Positions 5,165 to 5,910 of a stretch of DNA of 5,910 nucleotides are shown here, in pieces (positions within the stretch are counted from its first letter, which is position 1; each line of letters opens with the position of its first letter). Source of the DNA: Clostridium sp. (GTDB lineage: Bacteria > Bacillota > Clostridia > Clostridiales > Clostridiaceae); assembly GCA_003539755.1 (NCBI GenBank), contig DPOH01000089.1, positions 1 through 5,910 of the forward strand, in the 5' to 3' direction. A program made the position numbers and the translations under genes. Under the pieces are notes generated by a model. The model ran no database searches. It saw only the letters and a list, made by a program, of their open reading frames with translations, and was not told where the DNA came from.

Positions 5165-5854
5165 ATGAAAAAGGTATTGGTTGTTGTTACAAATGTATCT
5201 AAATATGAAAATACTGAAAAAGCTACAGGTTTATGGCTTAGCGAAGCTGTTCACTTTGTAGATGTTATAAAAAATGCTGGAATTGAAATTGACTATGTAA
5301 GTCCAAAGGGAGGTTATACTCCAATAGACCCAGGCAGCTTAGAAAAAGCTTCTATGAGCCCACTTGACTGGAAATACTACACTGACCACGACTTTATGAA
5401 TAAATTAGGAAATACATTATCTATTGATGAAATTAACTCAAAAGACTATGATGTAATTTACTATACTGGTGGACATGGTGTTATATGGGACTTTCCTGAT
5501 GATCCAAAAATGCAGGAAATTTCAAAAGAAATATATGAAAATGGTGGAATAGTTTCAGCTGTCTGCCATGGTTTAGCAGGTTTATTAAACATAAAATTAT
5601 CTAACGGCAAAAACTTAATTGAAGGAATTAAGGTTACAGGATTCTCAAATACTGAAGAAGAAGCTGTTGGAGCTACTAAGCTTGTTCCTTACTTAACTGA
5701 AACAGAACTTAAGAATAGAGGTGCAAACTATGTTAAATCTTCAGATTGGGCAGAATTTGCAGTAGAAGAACAAAGAGTTGTTACAGGACAAAACCCATCA
5801 TCAGGAGCCGCTGTTGCTAGAGAGGTTCTTAAAATTTTAGATTCTAATAAATAA
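5165..5854 (+). CDS. DJ-1/PfpI family protein, Hsp31/glyoxalase III-like (class I glutamine amidotransferase fold)
   Basis: A 229-residue cytoplasmic protein of the DJ-1/PfpI superfamily. The nucleophile elbow is A-V-C-H-G (132-136) with Cys134 and adjacent His135. Glu27 in G-L-W-L-S-E (22-27) is the expected acidic partner. G-G-H-G (102-105) followed by W-D-F-P-D (108-112) and a late T-G-Q-N-P-S-S-G (207-214) are typical of the Hsp31-like branch. Members of that branch convert methylglyoxal to lactate without glutathione, act as chaperones or repair glycated molecules. Length and all key residues are intact. AGGAG (5152-5156) lies 8 bases before ATG, and a long terminator follows immediately, so it is monocistronic. 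The superfamily is certain. Glyoxalase III activity is inferred from motifs; a general stress amidotransferase-like role is the alternative. Confidence 0.92.
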   Translation: MKKVLVVVTNVSKYENTEKATGLWLSEAVHFVDVIKNAGIEIDYVSPKGGYTPIDPGSLEKASMSPLDWKYYTDHDFMNKLGNTLSIDEINSKDYDVIYYTGGHGVIWDFPDDPKMQEISKEIYENGGIVSAVCHGLAGLLNIKLSNGKNLIEGIKVTGFSNTEEEAVGATKLVPYLTETELKNRGANYVKSSDWAEFAVEEQRVVTGQNPSSGAAVAREVLKILDSNK

Positions 5855-5910
5855 TAAAATAAACAGTAAAAAAGTAGATAACCGCTGCTTTTTTACTGTT
5901 TATTTTATTA
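5852..5910. terminator. Long-stem terminator after the DJ-1/PfpI gene
   Basis: A perfect 23-bp inverted repeat pairs 5852-5874 with 5888-5910 and begins within the stop codon. Three more pairs, one of them G-U, extend into the loop, leaving ATAACCG unpaired. The descending arm contains TTTTTT (5889-5894) and TTTATTTTATT, and by symmetry the minus strand has the same tracts, so it can work in both directions. The stem may continue beyond the window. Confidence 0.85.

Overview
The window is AT-rich DNA from a low-GC Firmicute, most likely a Clostridium-type anaerobe. Supporting signs are strong GGAGG-type ribosome binding sites about 7-8 bases before the starts, consensus sigma-A promoters, A/T-ending codons, a Gram-positive-style lipoprotein signal and T-tract hairpin terminators. 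I cannot name a species. There are no RNA genes, CRISPR arrays or recognisable insertion sequences.

Left part (1-917): the window opens on the first 12 codons of a minus-strand gene, probably a MarR-family regulator. Its sigma-A promoter carries two TTGAnTAGTCAA palindromes, one on the -35 and one just past the -10, which looks like autorepression. A stand-alone plus-strand lipoprotein of unknown function (284-853) follows and ends at a strong hairpin terminator.

Centre (927-3825): a divergent pair. A 591-residue CocE/NonD-type alpha/beta hydrolase with a PepX-C-like C-terminal domain lies on the minus strand, and a 288-residue AraC-family regulator lies on the plus strand. The 256 bp between them hold a good promoter for the regulator and three direct repeats spaced exactly 22 bp apart on the hydrolase side. 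The simplest reading is that the regulator controls the hydrolase and perhaps itself.

Right-centre (3826-4660): a perfect TTGACA-N17-TATAAT promoter, with a palindrome centred in its spacer, drives two damaged genes. The first is a 50-codon remnant resembling the N-terminus of DUF2316 proteins. The second is a class I SAM-dependent methyltransferase reduced to its first ~16 codons joined out of frame to its C-terminal ~115 codons, so the SAM-binding core is missing. This operon appears to be decaying by deletion while its control region stays intact.

Right part (4660-5910): an orphan minus-strand reading frame without a ribosome binding site, an AT-rich gap, and then an intact DJ-1/PfpI (Hsp31/glyoxalase III-like) gene at 5165-5854. 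That gene is closed by a 23-bp perfect-stem terminator ending at the window edge.

I see no convincing new multi-gene system. The points most worth checking are the 22-bp repeat array, the non-canonical active-site signatures of the hydrolase, and the two adjacent deletion remnants under an intact promoter.
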